A DNA stretch of 41,805 bases from Nitrosomonadales bacterium (GTDB lineage Bacteria > Pseudomonadota > Gammaproteobacteria > Burkholderiales > Gallionellaceae). Positions 1 to 9,384 of the stretch are shown here, piece by piece; position 1 is the stretch's first letter, and each line of letters begins with the position of its first letter. Made by a program: the position numbers and the translations under genes. The DNA is taken from NCBI GenBank assembly GCA_947475825.1, contig CANJMS010000009.1, forward strand, positions 1 to 41,805. Direction: 5' to 3'. The notes beneath the pieces were generated by a model that was not told the origin of the DNA, made no database searches, and worked only from the letters and a program-made list of their open reading frames with translations.

Positions 1-2
1 AA

Positions 3-107
3 GTGAATGCTTGGCAGTTGCGCCGTAACACGGAACAACGTGGCATCGAGTGGAAGTTTACCCGGCAGGATGCAGACACGAAAATGGCTCGTCATTATGT
101 TTCGTAA
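3..107 (+). mobile_element. IS630-family transposase, C-terminal fragment (cut by window edge)
   Basis: The frame is open from the window edge to TAA at 105-107 and encodes 34 residues. The stretch around GIEWKFTRQDADTKMARHY resembles the usual IS630 transposase C-terminus, in which a W-x-F-T-x-x-D-A-R-x-K-(L/M) segment precedes the last few residues. The catalytic DDE residues would lie outside the window, so whether the element is intact cannot be judged. I could not identify a terminal inverted repeat with confidence in the 155 bases that follow. The family call rests on memory of the C-terminal motif only. Confidence 0.6.
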
Positions 108-262
108 TTAATGGGTTTATATACTAGTGCTTACCCCTGTCAGGATGTCACTGCCAGCTACTCAACTAAGCACGCAAACGGGCAAGTTGCTAATGAGGTG
201 TTGCTTTGCAATTGTCACGTTAATGTAATCTGTGGTAATAACACCTAATGCGCGCCAGAAGG

Positions 263-1009
263 CTATTTTTTTACACCGGTCAGTTCACGAAAGCGCTTTT
301 TTGTTTCATTATAAGTAGCATTTAATGCGGCGGATTTTTCTTGTGCAGCAGCTAAATCTTTATTAATTTTGTCAAGTTGACCTTGGGATTCCATAAGGTC
401 TTGTTGTAAAGAATCAGGAATGGCCTTTTTCTTTTTTGCCTTGTTCTCAGCCTCAGTCTGAAAATTCTTCAGGTTAGCTTCAGCAGATTTTTTCATTACT
501 TGCAGACTGTTAGTGCGCGCTTCTATCTGATGCAAATTACGCACCCGCGCCAATTCAATTTCCTGCTCGCTGCTGTAAGTGTTCAGTAGCGAAGCATCTT
601 TGCGATGTAGTTCGGCTGCCGCACTTTCGGCGATACGCTTTTTAACCGCCTCTTCTTCCTGGGCACGCCGCTCTACTTCGGTGATTTTTTCATTGCGCTT
701 AATCACGCGCCCTTTTTCATCAAGCAGTACATTATTTTTATTGGCATATTCTGGCGGAATGGTTTCCCCGAAATGCGTTGTCCCATTGTCATCAACCCAC
801 TTGAATAGCTTGGCCTGCGTGCTGGTGCTGTAAAGGGTGAGTAGAACTAATCCCACTCCCAACAAATTGGTTTCAAATAATTTAGGGCAACGCTGAATAA
901 GTCTTTCGACAAATTCACCACGAATGGCATGTATTTTATTTTGTTCTTGGTGAGTTTGTTGCGCCATGAGTAAAATTAATTTGTTCAACATTTCTTTAGT
1001 ATTATTCAT
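263..1009 (-). CDS. DUF4124 domain protein with coiled-coil tail
   Basis: This is a 248-residue protein of unknown function. A hydrophobic segment (about residues 48-66, ending in TQA) precedes a DUF4124-type motif, KWVDDNGTTHFGETIPP (about 69-86), where DUF4124 proteins usually begin their mature region. The rest (about 95-245) is charged and Glu/Lys/Ala-rich, predicted as a long coiled coil. The protein is therefore probably periplasmic or anchored by the single hydrophobic segment. The start overlaps the end of pyrE by 8 bases, which suggests translational coupling. However, the ~45 residues before the hydrophobic segment are unusual for a signal peptide, and a later start is possible. DUF4124 proteins are common in Beta- and Gammaproteobacteria and have no established biochemical role. 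Confidence 0.8.
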   Translation of the reverse strand: MNNTKEMLNKLILLMAQQTHQEQNKIHAIRGEFVERLIQRCPKLFETNLLGVGLVLLTLYSTSTQAKLFKWVDDNGTTHFGETIPPEYANKNNVLLDEKGRVIKRNEKITEVERRAQEEEAVKKRIAESAAAELHRKDASLLNTYSSEQEIELARVRNLHQIEARTNSLQVMKKSAEANLKNFQTEAENKAKKKKAIPDSLQQDLMESQGQLDKINKDLAAAQEKSAALNATYNETKKRFRELTGVKK

Positions 1010-1691
1010 GCATCACCCCATAACGGGTACGATAATTCTTTACGGCTTGCAGATTTTGCACCATCTGTTCATCCTTTTGCAAATAACCCAACAGGTCATC
1101 CAGTGTAGCGATTGCAATCACAGGGATTTCATAGGTGTGCTGCACTTCTTGTGTGGCAGATAGCTTTTTTTCACTCGGGTGCATCTGTTGCCCCATTTCC
1201 ATACGATCCAAGGCTATCACCACACCACAGGGCGTGGCACCTGCCGCCCGAATAATATCAATTGATTCGCGCACTGACGTACCTGCCGAAATGACATCAT
1301 CAATGATTAAAACATTCCCTTGCAGTTTTGCGCCTATCGTATTGCCGCCTTCGCCATGACCCTTTACTTCCTTGCGATTAAAACAATATGGCACGTTGCG
1401 TCCCTGTTCCATCATTGAAATAGCCGTACCCGCAGCCAGCGGTATGCCCTTGTAAGCGGGGCCGTATAACATATCAAAGTTTATCCCTGAGACGAGTATG
1501 GTTTGCGCGTAAAACTGCGACAGATGTTTTAACGATGCACCATCATTGAAAAGCCCTGCATTAAAAAAATAGGGTGATAGGCGTCCCGCCTTGGTTTGAA
1601 ATTCACCGAAGCATAAGACTTTTTGTCCAATGGCAAAGTGGATAAAATCCTGACGCATTTGCTTCATGTCAATGGGGTGCAGTTGGGTCAT
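1002..1691 (-). CDS. pyrE: Orotate phosphoribosyltransferase
   Basis: The product converts orotate and PRPP to orotidine 5'-phosphate in cytoplasmic pyrimidine synthesis. At 229 residues it is slightly longer than the typical ~213-residue bacterial enzyme. The PRPP-binding motif VLIIDDVISAGTSVRES (about residues 127-143) is intact, and a GPAYKGIPLA segment (about 87-96) matches the conserved family motif. The start ATG at 1691 faces xthA across a ~120-base divergent promoter region. The DUF4124 gene overlaps its 3' end. Confidence 0.96.
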   Translation of the reverse strand: MTQLHPIDMKQMRQDFIHFAIGQKVLCFGEFQTKAGRLSPYFFNAGLFNDGASLKHLSQFYAQTILVSGINFDMLYGPAYKGIPLAAGTAISMMEQGRNVPYCFNRKEVKGHGEGGNTIGAKLQGNVLIIDDVISAGTSVRESIDIIRAAGATPCGVVIALDRMEMGQQMHPSEKKLSATQEVQHTYEIPVIAIATLDDLLGYLQKDEQMVQNLQAVKNYRTRYGVMHE

Positions 1692-1811
1692 AGTAGATAG
1701 CCCTGAAAGTTGAGTGTGCCGTCATTATAATGGCGCGCGCCATAATTTATAAATTAACAAGCAGTAAATTAATGGCTGAAGAAATTAAACAGCAGGCAAA
1801 AGGGGGGTTTT

Positions 1812-2594
1812 GTGCGAGTAATCAGCATCAATTTGAACGGTATACGCTCTGCTTTCAACAAGGATTTTTTGGCTTGGCTACATCAGCAAAATGCCGATGT
1901 TATTTGCCTGCAAGAACTTAAGGCGCAAGCCGCCGACATGAGTCCCGACATGCTTGCTCCGGCTGGTTATCACGGCTATTTTCATCATGCAGAAAAAAAG
2001 GGTTACAGCGGTGTAGGTATTTACAGCAAAACCCGTCCGCAGAAAATAATCGAGGGTTTGGGCATCACCGAATTTGATTGCGAGGGACGCTATCTGGAAG
2101 CGCAATTTGGCAACTTCAGCGTGGCTTCGCTATATCTGCCTTCTGGCTCCAGTGGCGAGGAACGACAAGCCGTCAAATTTAAATTTATGACTGCATTCAT
2201 GCCGCATTTGCGCGAGATGTTGGCCAGCGGGCGAGAATTTTTATTGTGCGGCGATTGGAATATTGCACACACGGAAAAGGATTTAAGAAATTGGCGCGGA
2301 AACCGCAAAAACTCAGGCTTTCTGCCAGAAGAACGCGCTTGGCTAACAGCGTTACTGAATGATATTGGCTTGGTCGATGTATTTCGTCGCCTGCACCCCG
2401 ACCTCGAAGCCTACACTTGGTGGTCTAATCGGGGTCAGGCTTGGGCAAAGGATGTCGGTTGGCGTATCGATTATCAAATCGCGACTCCTGCCCTTGCCCG
2501 CACCGCGCAAAGTGCCGCCATCTATAAAATGCAACGTTTCAGCGACCATGCCCCGCTAACCATAGACTACAATTATATTCTGGAGAGTGAGTAG
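1812..2594 (+). CDS. xthA: Exodeoxyribonuclease III (AP endonuclease)
   Basis: This is a 260-residue ExoIII/APE1-family Mg-dependent enzyme for base-excision repair, acting on abasic sites and 3' blocking groups. Family motifs are visible: N-terminal RVISINLNGIRSA, the metal-ligand LQELK, GDWNIAHTEKDL, and the C-terminal SDHAPL catalytic His motif. The start is GTG (MRVISINLNG is the canonical N-terminus), preceded by a GGGGGG run that can act as ribosome binding site. It is divergently transcribed from pyrE, an arrangement common in Betaproteobacteria. Confidence 0.95.
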   Translation: MRVISINLNGIRSAFNKDFLAWLHQQNADVICLQELKAQAADMSPDMLAPAGYHGYFHHAEKKGYSGVGIYSKTRPQKIIEGLGITEFDCEGRYLEAQFGNFSVASLYLPSGSSGEERQAVKFKFMTAFMPHLREMLASGREFLLCGDWNIAHTEKDLRNWRGNRKNSGFLPEERAWLTALLNDIGLVDVFRRLHPDLEAYTWWSNRGQAWAKDVGWRIDYQIATPALARTAQSAAIYKMQRFSDHAPLTIDYNYILESE

Positions 2595-2809
2595 TGTATA
2601 TTCCTGCCCATGTTAGAATTCGAAATTACAGTTTGATTTAGAATGCTGGAACTAAGCGCAGGTAGAACTGCCATATGGGTCTGGCATTTTTAATGTTAAG
2701 TCTGACAGTCATTGAGATCAGGGTAATCTTAAGGATCAGATTAGGTTTTTATCAAATAAACAAGTTCAGTAGTTGAACCTATCAACAAGACAAGAAGGAT
2801 TGAGCAATA

Positions 2810-2881
2810 ATGTGTGTGCAAATAAGTGTGGCGAAATTAAAAAATCAAGTAATCAGCATAATCGAAGGGAGCGTTAATTGA
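2810..2881 (+). CDS. Possible 23-residue leader ORF overlapping the ccmF start
   Basis: An ATG about 11 bases after an AGAAGG element opens a 23-codon frame whose TGA overlaps the TTG start of ccmF (TTGA). It is not a remnant of ccmE, which would be expected upstream of ccmF. It may be a coupling leader or chance, and nothing in the peptide is recognisable. The rest of 2595-2809 holds no gene I can support. Confidence 0.2.
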   Translation: MCVQISVAKLKNQVISIIEGSVN

Positions 2882-4839
2882 TCCCCGAAATTGGTAGTTT
2901 TGCGCTGATTCTGGCAATGGTGTTGGCGCTGATATTAGGTACTTTACCCATCATAGGCAGTCTGAACGGGAGTCAGCGTTTAATGGCCGTGGCCAAGCCC
3001 GCCGTTTATGGGCAAATGTTGTGTGTGGTGATCGCGTTTGGATGTTTGATTTATTCATTTATCACCTTCGACTTCACCGTCCAATTCGTCGCCAATCACT
3101 CCAATCTTTTACTGCCGCTGCAATATCGTGTTGCAGCATCGTGGGGCGGTCATGAAGGCTCACTCTTGCTATGGTTGACCATGTTAGCTGGTTGGACACT
3201 GGCTGTAGCCTTGTTCAGCAAGCGCCTGCCAGTCGAAATGGTGGCGCGTGTGCTGGGTGTAATGGGTCTGGTCAGCACTGGCTTTATTGCCTTTACCTTG
3301 TTTACCTCCAATCCCTTTGAACGACTCTTGCCTGGCGCGTTAGATGGTCACGATCTCAATCCGCAATTGCAGGATTTCGGTATGATTATTCACCCGCCTT
3401 TGCTGTACATGGGCTATGTCGGATTTTCAGTGTCCTTTGCTTTCGCGATTGCCGCGCTTATCGGCGGCAAGCTGGATGCAACTTGGGCGCGCTGGTCGCG
3501 TCCGTGGACAACACTGGCGTGGATGTTCCTAACCTTGGGTGTCATGCTGGGTAGCTGGTGGGCATATTATGAATTGGGCTGGGGCGGTTGGTGGTTTTGG
3601 GATCCGGTCGAAAACGCCTCTTTTATGCCGTGGTTGGTAGGAACAGCCTTGATTCACTCTCTCGCTGTCACCGAAAAACGCGGCGCATTTAAAAGCTGGA
3701 CGGTGATATTAGCCATCGCGGCATTTTCCCTAAGCTTGCTGGGTACATTTTTGGTGCGTTCTGGTGTGTTAACTTCCGTGCACTCTTTTGCATCCGACCC
3801 AACACGCGGCTTATTTATTTTGATCTATATCTGCGTCGTGGTGGGTGGCTCGTTGGCACTCTTTGCCTGGCGCGCGCAAAAAGTTGGCCTAGGCAGTGGT
3901 TTTGAACCAGTCTCGCGTGAATCCATGTTGCTGGTGAATAACGTGCTGCTGGTCGCCGCAGCTGGCACCGTGTTCTTAGGCACACTCTACCCGCTGTTTT
4001 TGGACGCGCTGAATCTTGGAAAAATTTCCGTCGGCCCGCCCTATTTTGAAGCCGTATTTGCGCCCATCATGGGCATTGCCGTGTTGATGATGGGCTTGGG
4101 ACAAACCGCGCGCTGGAAGCAAGACGGCTTCGCCCGCATCATTAAACAATTATGGCCGTGGATGGCAGCCAGTATTGCGCTGGCTATCGTGGTGCCGTTC
4201 CTGTTTGGTAAATGGTCAGCGCCTGTGGTTGCTGGCGTGTCGCTCGGTTTGTGGGCGATGCTGTCCAGCGTGGCTTTTCTGTCTAACCGGGTGAGTAGCG
4301 GCACAGAAGGCGTATGGGCTAAGTTGCGCTCCACTACGCGTGCCACCTATGGCATGTTACTGGCACACGTGGGCATCGGTATATTTGTGCTAGGTGTCAC
4401 GCTGGTGAATGGTTACGAAAGCAGCAGCGAAGTACGCGTACGCGCAGGCGATACCACCACGCTGGACGGCTACACGTTCCAATTTTTAGGCGTGCAGGAT
4501 AGGCGCGGACCGAATTATGAAGCCGCACAAGCGACTATCGAGGTCACCAAGCAAGGGGTCAAAGTGGTCACGCTTTATCCAGAAAAACGCGCCTATACCA
4601 AACAATCCGCACCAATGACTGAAGCGGCAATCAACACAACCGTATTCCGCGATCTGTATGTAGCCTTGGGCGAACAGGTAGGCGCAAATGAATGGACTTT
4701 ACGTATCTTGCACAAACCCATGGTGTACTGGATTTGGGGCGGCTGCTTGCTGATGGCGTTAGGTGGTTTGTTGGCGGTGACAGATCGTCGCTATCGCCAT
4801 CCGATAGCACCCGCTACGGCGCGGATTGTGCCAGTGTAA
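2878..4839 (+). CDS. ccmF: Cytochrome c heme lyase subunit CcmF
   Basis: This 653-residue inner-membrane protein is the heme-ligating subunit of System I, which attaches heme to CXXCH motifs of apocytochromes on the periplasmic side. It has many membrane segments. The tryptophan-rich WWD heme-handling motif is clear (GWGGWWFWDPVENASFMPWL, about residues 237-256), and HPPLLYMGY (about 172-180) is a CcmF/NrfE family signature. The start is TTG: the encoded N-terminus MIPEIGSFALIL matches the CcmF norm, and AAGGGAG sits 6-7 bases upstream. It heads a ccmF-G-H-I block. No ccmA-E genes occur in the window, so heme delivery (CcmABCDE) must be encoded elsewhere, or this is a NrfE-like dedicated lyase. 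Confidence 0.96.
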   Translation: MIPEIGSFALILAMVLALILGTLPIIGSLNGSQRLMAVAKPAVYGQMLCVVIAFGCLIYSFITFDFTVQFVANHSNLLLPLQYRVAASWGGHEGSLLLWLTMLAGWTLAVALFSKRLPVEMVARVLGVMGLVSTGFIAFTLFTSNPFERLLPGALDGHDLNPQLQDFGMIIHPPLLYMGYVGFSVSFAFAIAALIGGKLDATWARWSRPWTTLAWMFLTLGVMLGSWWAYYELGWGGWWFWDPVENASFMPWLVGTALIHSLAVTEKRGAFKSWTVILAIAAFSLSLLGTFLVRSGVLTSVHSFASDPTRGLFILIYICVVVGGSLALFAWRAQKVGLGSGFEPVSRESMLLVNNVLLVAAAGTVFLGTLYPLFLDALNLGKISVGPPYFEAVFAPIMGIAVLMMGLGQTARWKQDGFARIIKQLWPWMAASIALAIVVPFLFGKWSAPVVAGVSLGLWAMLSSVAFLSNRVSSGTEGVWAKLRSTTRATYGMLLAHVGIGIFVLGVTLVNGYESSSEVRVRAGDTTTLDGYTFQFLGVQDRRGPNYEAAQATIEVTKQGVKVVTLYPEKRAYTKQSAPMTEAAINTTVFRDLYVALGEQVGANEWTLRILHKPMVYWIWGGCLLMALGGLLAVTDRRYRHPIAPATARIVPV

Positions 4840-4853
4840 CGGAGGGAATAAAA

Positions 4854-5381
4854 ATGAAACGTACTTTTATTCCGCTTGCTATTTTCGTTGTGCTGGTTAC
4901 ATTTTTGTGGATCGGCCTGACTCTTAACCCGCGCGAAATTCCCTCACCCTTAATAGGTAAACCTGCACCCGCGTTCAAGCTGGTGCAGTTGCATGAAACC
5001 AACAAGGTAATCGCACCTGAGCATCTACGCGGCAAGGTGTGGTTGCTCAACGTATGGGCTTCGTGGTGCGTAACGTGTTTGCAAGAGCACCCATTGCTGG
5101 TGGAATTAGCGCAACAAAATATTGTTCCAATTTACGGCTTGAACTATAAAGATCAGCGCGAAGCGGGCATAGCTTGGCTGCGACAGCATGGTAATCCGTA
5201 TATTCTTTCAGCGCATGATCTGGATGGTCGTGTTGGCATAGACTATGGCGTATATGGCGTGCCGGAAACTTTTGTTATCGACAAAGCGGGCATCATTCGT
5301 CATAAAGTAATCGGCGCGATTACCCCGGAAATTGTTGAAGACAAGTTGCTGCCGCTTATCAAGGAGCTGAATAATGGTTAA
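4854..5381 (+). CDS. ccmG: CcmG/DsbE thiol-disulfide oxidoreductase
   Basis: This is a 175-residue membrane-anchored periplasmic thioredoxin-fold protein. One N-terminal membrane helix (about 6-24) is followed by a redlike-fold domain with the active site WASWCVTC and a GVYGVPETFVID segment carrying the cis-Pro loop. CcmG keeps the cysteines of apocytochrome CXXCH motifs reduced for heme ligation by CcmF/CcmH. The start at 4854 is chosen over an upstream alternative because GGAGGG lies 7 bases before it and the protein then begins directly with the anchor. It overlaps ccmH by 8 bases. Confidence 0.95.
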   Translation: MKRTFIPLAIFVVLVTFLWIGLTLNPREIPSPLIGKPAPAFKLVQLHETNKVIAPEHLRGKVWLLNVWASWCVTCLQEHPLLVELAQQNIVPIYGLNYKDQREAGIAWLRQHGNPYILSAHDLDGRVGIDYGVYGVPETFVIDKAGIIRHKVIGAITPEIVEDKLLPLIKELNNG

Positions 5382-5907
5382 GGAATTGTTACTCAGTTTA
5401 CTGTTGGTAATTTTGATTCCTTGCACACAGGCAGGCGAAGGCATACCTACTAGTGACGATCCGGTTTTGGAAAAAAAGGTAATGGCTTTGTCTGAGAACT
5501 TGAGATGCCTAGTTTGTCAAAACCAAACTATTGCCGACTCTAATGCCGAGCTGGCGGTTGATCTGAGAAATCAGGTTCGCGAAAAAATAAAAGCTGGTCA
5601 GTCCGAAGAGGATATTTTGAAATACATGGTGGCGCGCTACGGCGACTTTGTACTATTTAAGCCGCAGATGAAATCATCGACTTGGTTGTTGTGGTTTGGT
5701 CCGTTGATTATGCTAATTGGTGGCGCGTGGGTATTGATTATCAGCTTGCGGCAGCGTCGCAAATTGCAACTACAGGCGCACGTATTGAGTGCTGAAGAAC
5801 ATGAGCGTGCAGAAATATTGCTGTCCGATAAAAACAAAAAGAGTGTCGTGCCAGAAAATACAGCCCAAAAAAATATAGTTCAGAAAAATACAAAGGATCA
5901 GTCATGA
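5374..5907 (+). CDS. ccmH: CcmH (CycL) apocytochrome thiol reductase
   Basis: This 177-residue protein has a signal peptide, then the CcmH redox motif LRCLVCQNQTIADSNA (about residues 42-57) and a C-terminal membrane helix (about 104-126). A charged, Gln/Lys/Asn-rich cytoplasmic tail of about 50 residues is longer than usual. CcmH cooperates with CcmG and CcmF in presenting reduced apocytochrome c. The start lies inside the end of ccmG with an AAGGAG element upstream, and its stop overlaps ccmI by 4 bases, so the block is translationally coupled. Confidence 0.95.
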   Translation: MVKELLLSLLLVILIPCTQAGEGIPTSDDPVLEKKVMALSENLRCLVCQNQTIADSNAELAVDLRNQVREKIKAGQSEEDILKYMVARYGDFVLFKPQMKSSTWLLWFGPLIMLIGGAWVLIISLRQRRKLQLQAHVLSAEEHERAEILLSDKNKKSVVPENTAQKNIVQKNTKDQS

Positions 5908-7154
5908 TAGCATTTTGGGTTGTAGCCTCCATTATGATTGCGGGCGCGTTAGCCTTGCTGTTGCTACCTTTGCTGGGCAAGGGAAAACGTTCTGCATCCA
6001 GTTCGCGACAGGAAACAAATTTATCTGTTTATCGCGATCAATTGCGTGAGTTAGAGGCAGATTTCGCCGCTGGTACACTGGATGAAACTCAGTATCGCGC
6101 CGCGCGCAGTGATTTGGAAAGCCGCGTGTTGGAAGATTCTACAGGTGTGGAGGTAGGTACTTCATCTGATGCTAGTGCAATAACGGCTAGTCCGCGCTCA
6201 GTGGCCGTATCAATTGGAATTGCCGTAGCACTCCCTGTTATGGCGGTGGCGTTGTACTTTTGGGTAGGCACACCATCTGGGCTAAATCCGCAAACGCAAG
6301 TGGCAGATGCAACACAGGGGCATCAAACGACCCCTGCACAAATTGAAGCGATGGTGGCACAACTTGAACAACGGTTGCAGGCACAGCCTGACAATGTTGA
6401 AGGTTGGGTGATGTTGGCTCGTTCCTATGCGTCCATGCGTAGATTTGCCGACTCCAGTGCGGCCTATGCGCGCGCGGTCGCATTGGTGCCGGATAACGCG
6501 CCACTGCTGGCTGATTATGCTGATGTGCTGGCCATGAGCAAACAAACTTTGCAGGGTGAACCAGAGAAAATTATTCGGCGCGCGTTAAAAATTGAACCAA
6601 CAAACCTGAAATTATTATCCCTCATGGGTTCTACTGCATTTGAGCGACAGGATTATCGTGCGGCGGAGAATTGGTGGCAAAAAATGCTCAAGTTGGTTCC
6701 GATCAATTCGGCATCGGTTCAATCAATTAACAATAGTATCGCGGAAGCGCGCCGCTTAGGCGGAATGTCTCCCCGTGCGGTCGCACCAGAACCAGCACCA
6801 GCCATGAACGCTATGGTCAGTGGAACGGTGCAGCTAGACCCCGCACTACGTGCGCAGGTAGCTGACACCAATGTGGTTTTTATCTTTGCTCGTGCAGCGG
6901 GTGGCGGGCGCTCCCCCCCTTTGGCTGCCATGCGTAAATTAGTAAAAGATTTACCATTAACTTTTACACTGGACGACAGCATGGCGATGATACCCAACAT
7001 GAATTTATCTTCTACAGCCAGCGTGGTTGTTGGCGCGCGGATTTCTAAAACTGGCAACGTCATGCCCAGCCCAGGAGATTTGCAAGGCTTCTCGCAAACA
7101 GTGAAAGTGGGACAGAAGAATATTTTAATCACGATAGATTCTGAAGTTAAATAA
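5904..7154 (+). CDS. ccmI: CcmI (CycH) cytochrome c biogenesis TPR protein
   Basis: This 416-residue protein has two membrane helices (about 2-22 and 99-119) separated by a cytoplasmic loop carrying the family pattern VYRDQLRELEADFAAGTLDETQY. A periplasmic TPR region (about 145-290) and a C-terminal beta-rich domain follow. CcmI acts as a chaperone that binds the C-terminal helix of apocytochromes c and hands them to CcmFH. The separate I gene matches Betaproteobacteria rather than the CcmH-I fusion of E. coli. Confidence 0.93.
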   Translation: MIAFWVVASIMIAGALALLLLPLLGKGKRSASSSRQETNLSVYRDQLRELEADFAAGTLDETQYRAARSDLESRVLEDSTGVEVGTSSDASAITASPRSVAVSIGIAVALPVMAVALYFWVGTPSGLNPQTQVADATQGHQTTPAQIEAMVAQLEQRLQAQPDNVEGWVMLARSYASMRRFADSSAAYARAVALVPDNAPLLADYADVLAMSKQTLQGEPEKIIRRALKIEPTNLKLLSLMGSTAFERQDYRAAENWWQKMLKLVPINSASVQSINNSIAEARRLGGMSPRAVAPEPAPAMNAMVSGTVQLDPALRAQVADTNVVFIFARAAGGGRSPPLAAMRKLVKDLPLTFTLDDSMAMIPNMNLSSTASVVVGARISKTGNVMPSPGDLQGFSQTVKVGQKNILITIDSEVK

Positions 7155-7193
7155 CATTCTACTAACAGAGTGTTCACCGATCAGGTGATGGCT

Positions 7194-7793
7194 ATGCCAG
7201 ATACTAGCGCAGCACGGCGGCGATTTTTAAAACTTACCATGTTGGGAATGGCGGGATATGTGCTGGCAAGTTGCAAAAGTGAGGGGCAGTTAGAAAGCGA
7301 ATTACGAAATCGGTTTATACAGAACTTTCACAAGTTTCCGCACTTTCAACCCAATGAACATGCGACTGTACCTCATACTCCCCCGTCCTATTCTGGCGTA
7401 GCACTGGTAGTGAACGTCTGGGCTTCATGGTGTGGGCCATGTGTATATGAAATGCCCAGCCTGCAAAAATTAGGGACATTTTTTAAGCCTGAAGATTTGC
7501 AAATTATTGGCATCAACGTGGATAAAGATATTAACTTGATGCGCGAATTTTTACGACGAAACCAGCTTAATTTCCCCGTGGTGTTGGATCCTGCGAATGA
7601 AACGCTGCGTGCTCCTAATCTTCCCAGCACTTTTTTATTGCGGCGTGACCATACCATTGCTCAGGTGTTTGTGGGGGACCGAGATTGGTCTGATCCCAAC
7701 GTAATCAGTGAAATTGAAAGGTTGCTCGCCATTAAACGCCATGTACCGACTACACTCCCTGATAATTTTCCAAGAGCGGATGGCTTGTCATGA
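7194..7793 (+). CDS. TlpA-like thioredoxin, Tat-type lipoprotein signal
   Basis: This is a 199-residue thioredoxin-fold protein with the active site WASWCGPC and a LPSTFLL cis-Pro region. The N-terminus has a twin-arginine-like RRRFLK motif and then GYVLASC, a good lipobox, suggesting Tat export and lipidation. The start at 7194 is preferred because AGGTG is 6 bases upstream; ATG 7188 and GTG 7170 are alternatives that would lengthen the n-region. It follows ccmI by ~40 bases and overlaps the kinase start by 4 bases (ATGA). A role in periplasmic thiol reduction for cytochrome maturation is likely from context (ResA/TlpA group). A sensing role for the neighbouring kinase is only a possibility. 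Confidence 0.85.
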   Translation: MPDTSAARRRFLKLTMLGMAGYVLASCKSEGQLESELRNRFIQNFHKFPHFQPNEHATVPHTPPSYSGVALVVNVWASWCGPCVYEMPSLQKLGTFFKPEDLQIIGINVDKDINLMREFLRRNQLNFPVVLDPANETLRAPNLPSTFLLRRDHTIAQVFVGDRDWSDPNVISEIERLLAIKRHVPTTLPDNFPRADGLS

Positions 7794-9379
7794 CGCTAGC
7801 GGCAGACAAAGTTGAAGCGCATGAGAGGCTGACCGAGAAAACTGACCTGTCCCACCTGTTAGGATCACAAATTCTCAAGCTAAGCGGGATGTCATTACGC
7901 GCTAAAGGTGTGTTGGTATTGGTACTGTTTCTGGCCTACACGCTGGCAGCTGGCTTTATTTTGGGACTGGAACGCAACACGCTCTTTACGGACATTCAGC
8001 GTCTGGAAGCATTAAACACTGAAGAGGCGGCACAGTTCGAAATAAATATGCTGGTCGCGCGTGCCATGCTGATAGTGAATGATAATTATCATGCAGCCAA
8101 TTTAAAAACTTCGTCTGGTCGGGATATGGCAGCCCGTGATATTACTGCGCAAATTGAAGTATTGTTGCCCAGGTTGGCTCTATTAACAGATACTCATCCT
8201 GAATTACTTGCGAGTGTGGAGGCACTGCAAATCGATCTTGTCGACTTGAATAATGCGCAGCATATTTTGAATCCTGCCAGGATTGGTGTAGTGCGCCAGA
8301 ACTTACACAAATTAGTTCTTGACCTCGATCTAGTCACAAAAAAAATTCAGCAAAGCAAGCACATTCAATTGGAGCAGTATCGGGCCACATTTGATCGGCT
8401 CTCCTTGGCGTGGTCTGTACCAGCGGGCTTTGGATTTTTATTTCTGACAGGTTTGACCATGTTTTTTGTAACCCGCCTCGCGGGCGATGTCCGGCGCGTT
8501 CAGGATCGCGCGTTGGCGATAGTGGAAGGGTATCGCGCACAGCCTTTGGAAATTACGCGGCATGACGAATTAGGCTCGCTCATGCTGGCAATTAATAAAA
8601 TGCAATTTGCGCTACGGCAGCACGAAATGCAGATTGAGCTTATTCGGCAGCAACGTTTTCATAAGGATAAAATGGCGGCAGTGGGATCGCTGGCGGCAGT
8701 AGTGGCGCACGAGATCAACAATCCCTTGTCTGCCATTATGGGTGCTGCACAAGCCATGCTGGATATACGCCAAGCCAGTGCTGTTCAGAGAGGTGGCGAC
8801 CATGCAGATGAAGCTTCTCATGCACAAATGATTTTGCAGCAGGCTAAGCGGGTGTTGAACATAACTCGACAAATTTCAGAATTTTCAACGCCACTCCCCT
8901 CTGAGCCAGCACTACTGGATTTGAATACGTTGATACGCGGTACTGCCAGGTTTATTAGCTTTGATCGCCGCTTTGGAAATATTGATATGGAGTTTAATCT
9001 CGATTCGCAACTGCCCGCAGTGCGAGCGGTCGGCGATCACATTACGCAGGTGATAATGAATTTACTGGTCAATGCAGCGGATGCGACAGAAGGACTGGTT
9101 GAATCCAAACCTCACATTATAATTTCCACCCAGCATCAGGATAACTATGCCGTCATTAAGGTGACAGACAATGGCATGGGCATGGATCCGAGTACTTTAC
9201 ATTATGTGTTTGATGAATTTTTCACCACAAAATCTCCCGGTAAAGGTAGCGGGATTGGTCTGACCATTTCTAAGTCACTGATAGAATCGGTGGGTGGAGA
9301 CATTGCAATCCATTCGGAGCCAGGCGTGGGGACATCTGTCACTGTGCGCCTGCTGCTAGCAACAGAGAATCAAGGATAA
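7790..9379 (+). CDS. Membrane sensor histidine kinase (NtrB/DctB-like)
   Basis: This 529-residue kinase has two membrane helices (about 40-60 and 208-230) flanking a ~145-residue helical periplasmic sensor region, then a HAMP-like linker. The HisKA phospho-acceptor is in VVAHEINNPLSAI (His307). The HATPase domain has an N-box (NLLVNAADAT), a G1 box (DNGMGMD) and a G2 box (GKGSGIGLTI). It overlaps the TlpA-like gene and precedes a sigma-54 response regulator by 5 bases, so the two form a pair. The sensor region has no recognised ligand domain, so the signal is unknown. Position between cytochrome maturation genes and the multiheme locus suggests a redox or substrate cue. Confidence 0.93.
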   Translation: MTLAADKVEAHERLTEKTDLSHLLGSQILKLSGMSLRAKGVLVLVLFLAYTLAAGFILGLERNTLFTDIQRLEALNTEEAAQFEINMLVARAMLIVNDNYHAANLKTSSGRDMAARDITAQIEVLLPRLALLTDTHPELLASVEALQIDLVDLNNAQHILNPARIGVVRQNLHKLVLDLDLVTKKIQQSKHIQLEQYRATFDRLSLAWSVPAGFGFLFLTGLTMFFVTRLAGDVRRVQDRALAIVEGYRAQPLEITRHDELGSLMLAINKMQFALRQHEMQIELIRQQRFHKDKMAAVGSLAAVVAHEINNPLSAIMGAAQAMLDIRQASAVQRGGDHADEASHAQMILQQAKRVLNITRQISEFSTPLPSEPALLDLNTLIRGTARFISFDRRFGNIDMEFNLDSQLPAVRAVGDHITQVIMNLLVNAADATEGLVESKPHIIISTQHQDNYAVIKVTDNGMGMDPSTLHYVFDEFFTTKSPGKGSGIGLTISKSLIESVGGDIAIHSEPGVGTSVTVRLLLATENQG

Positions 9380-9384
9380 AAGTT

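Noticed and set aside
2682-2697. Possible sigma-54 promoter before ccmF (TGGCATTTTTAATGTT)
   Set aside because: The spacing fits but the invariant -12 GC is GT and the rest is weak. I do not count it as a promoter.
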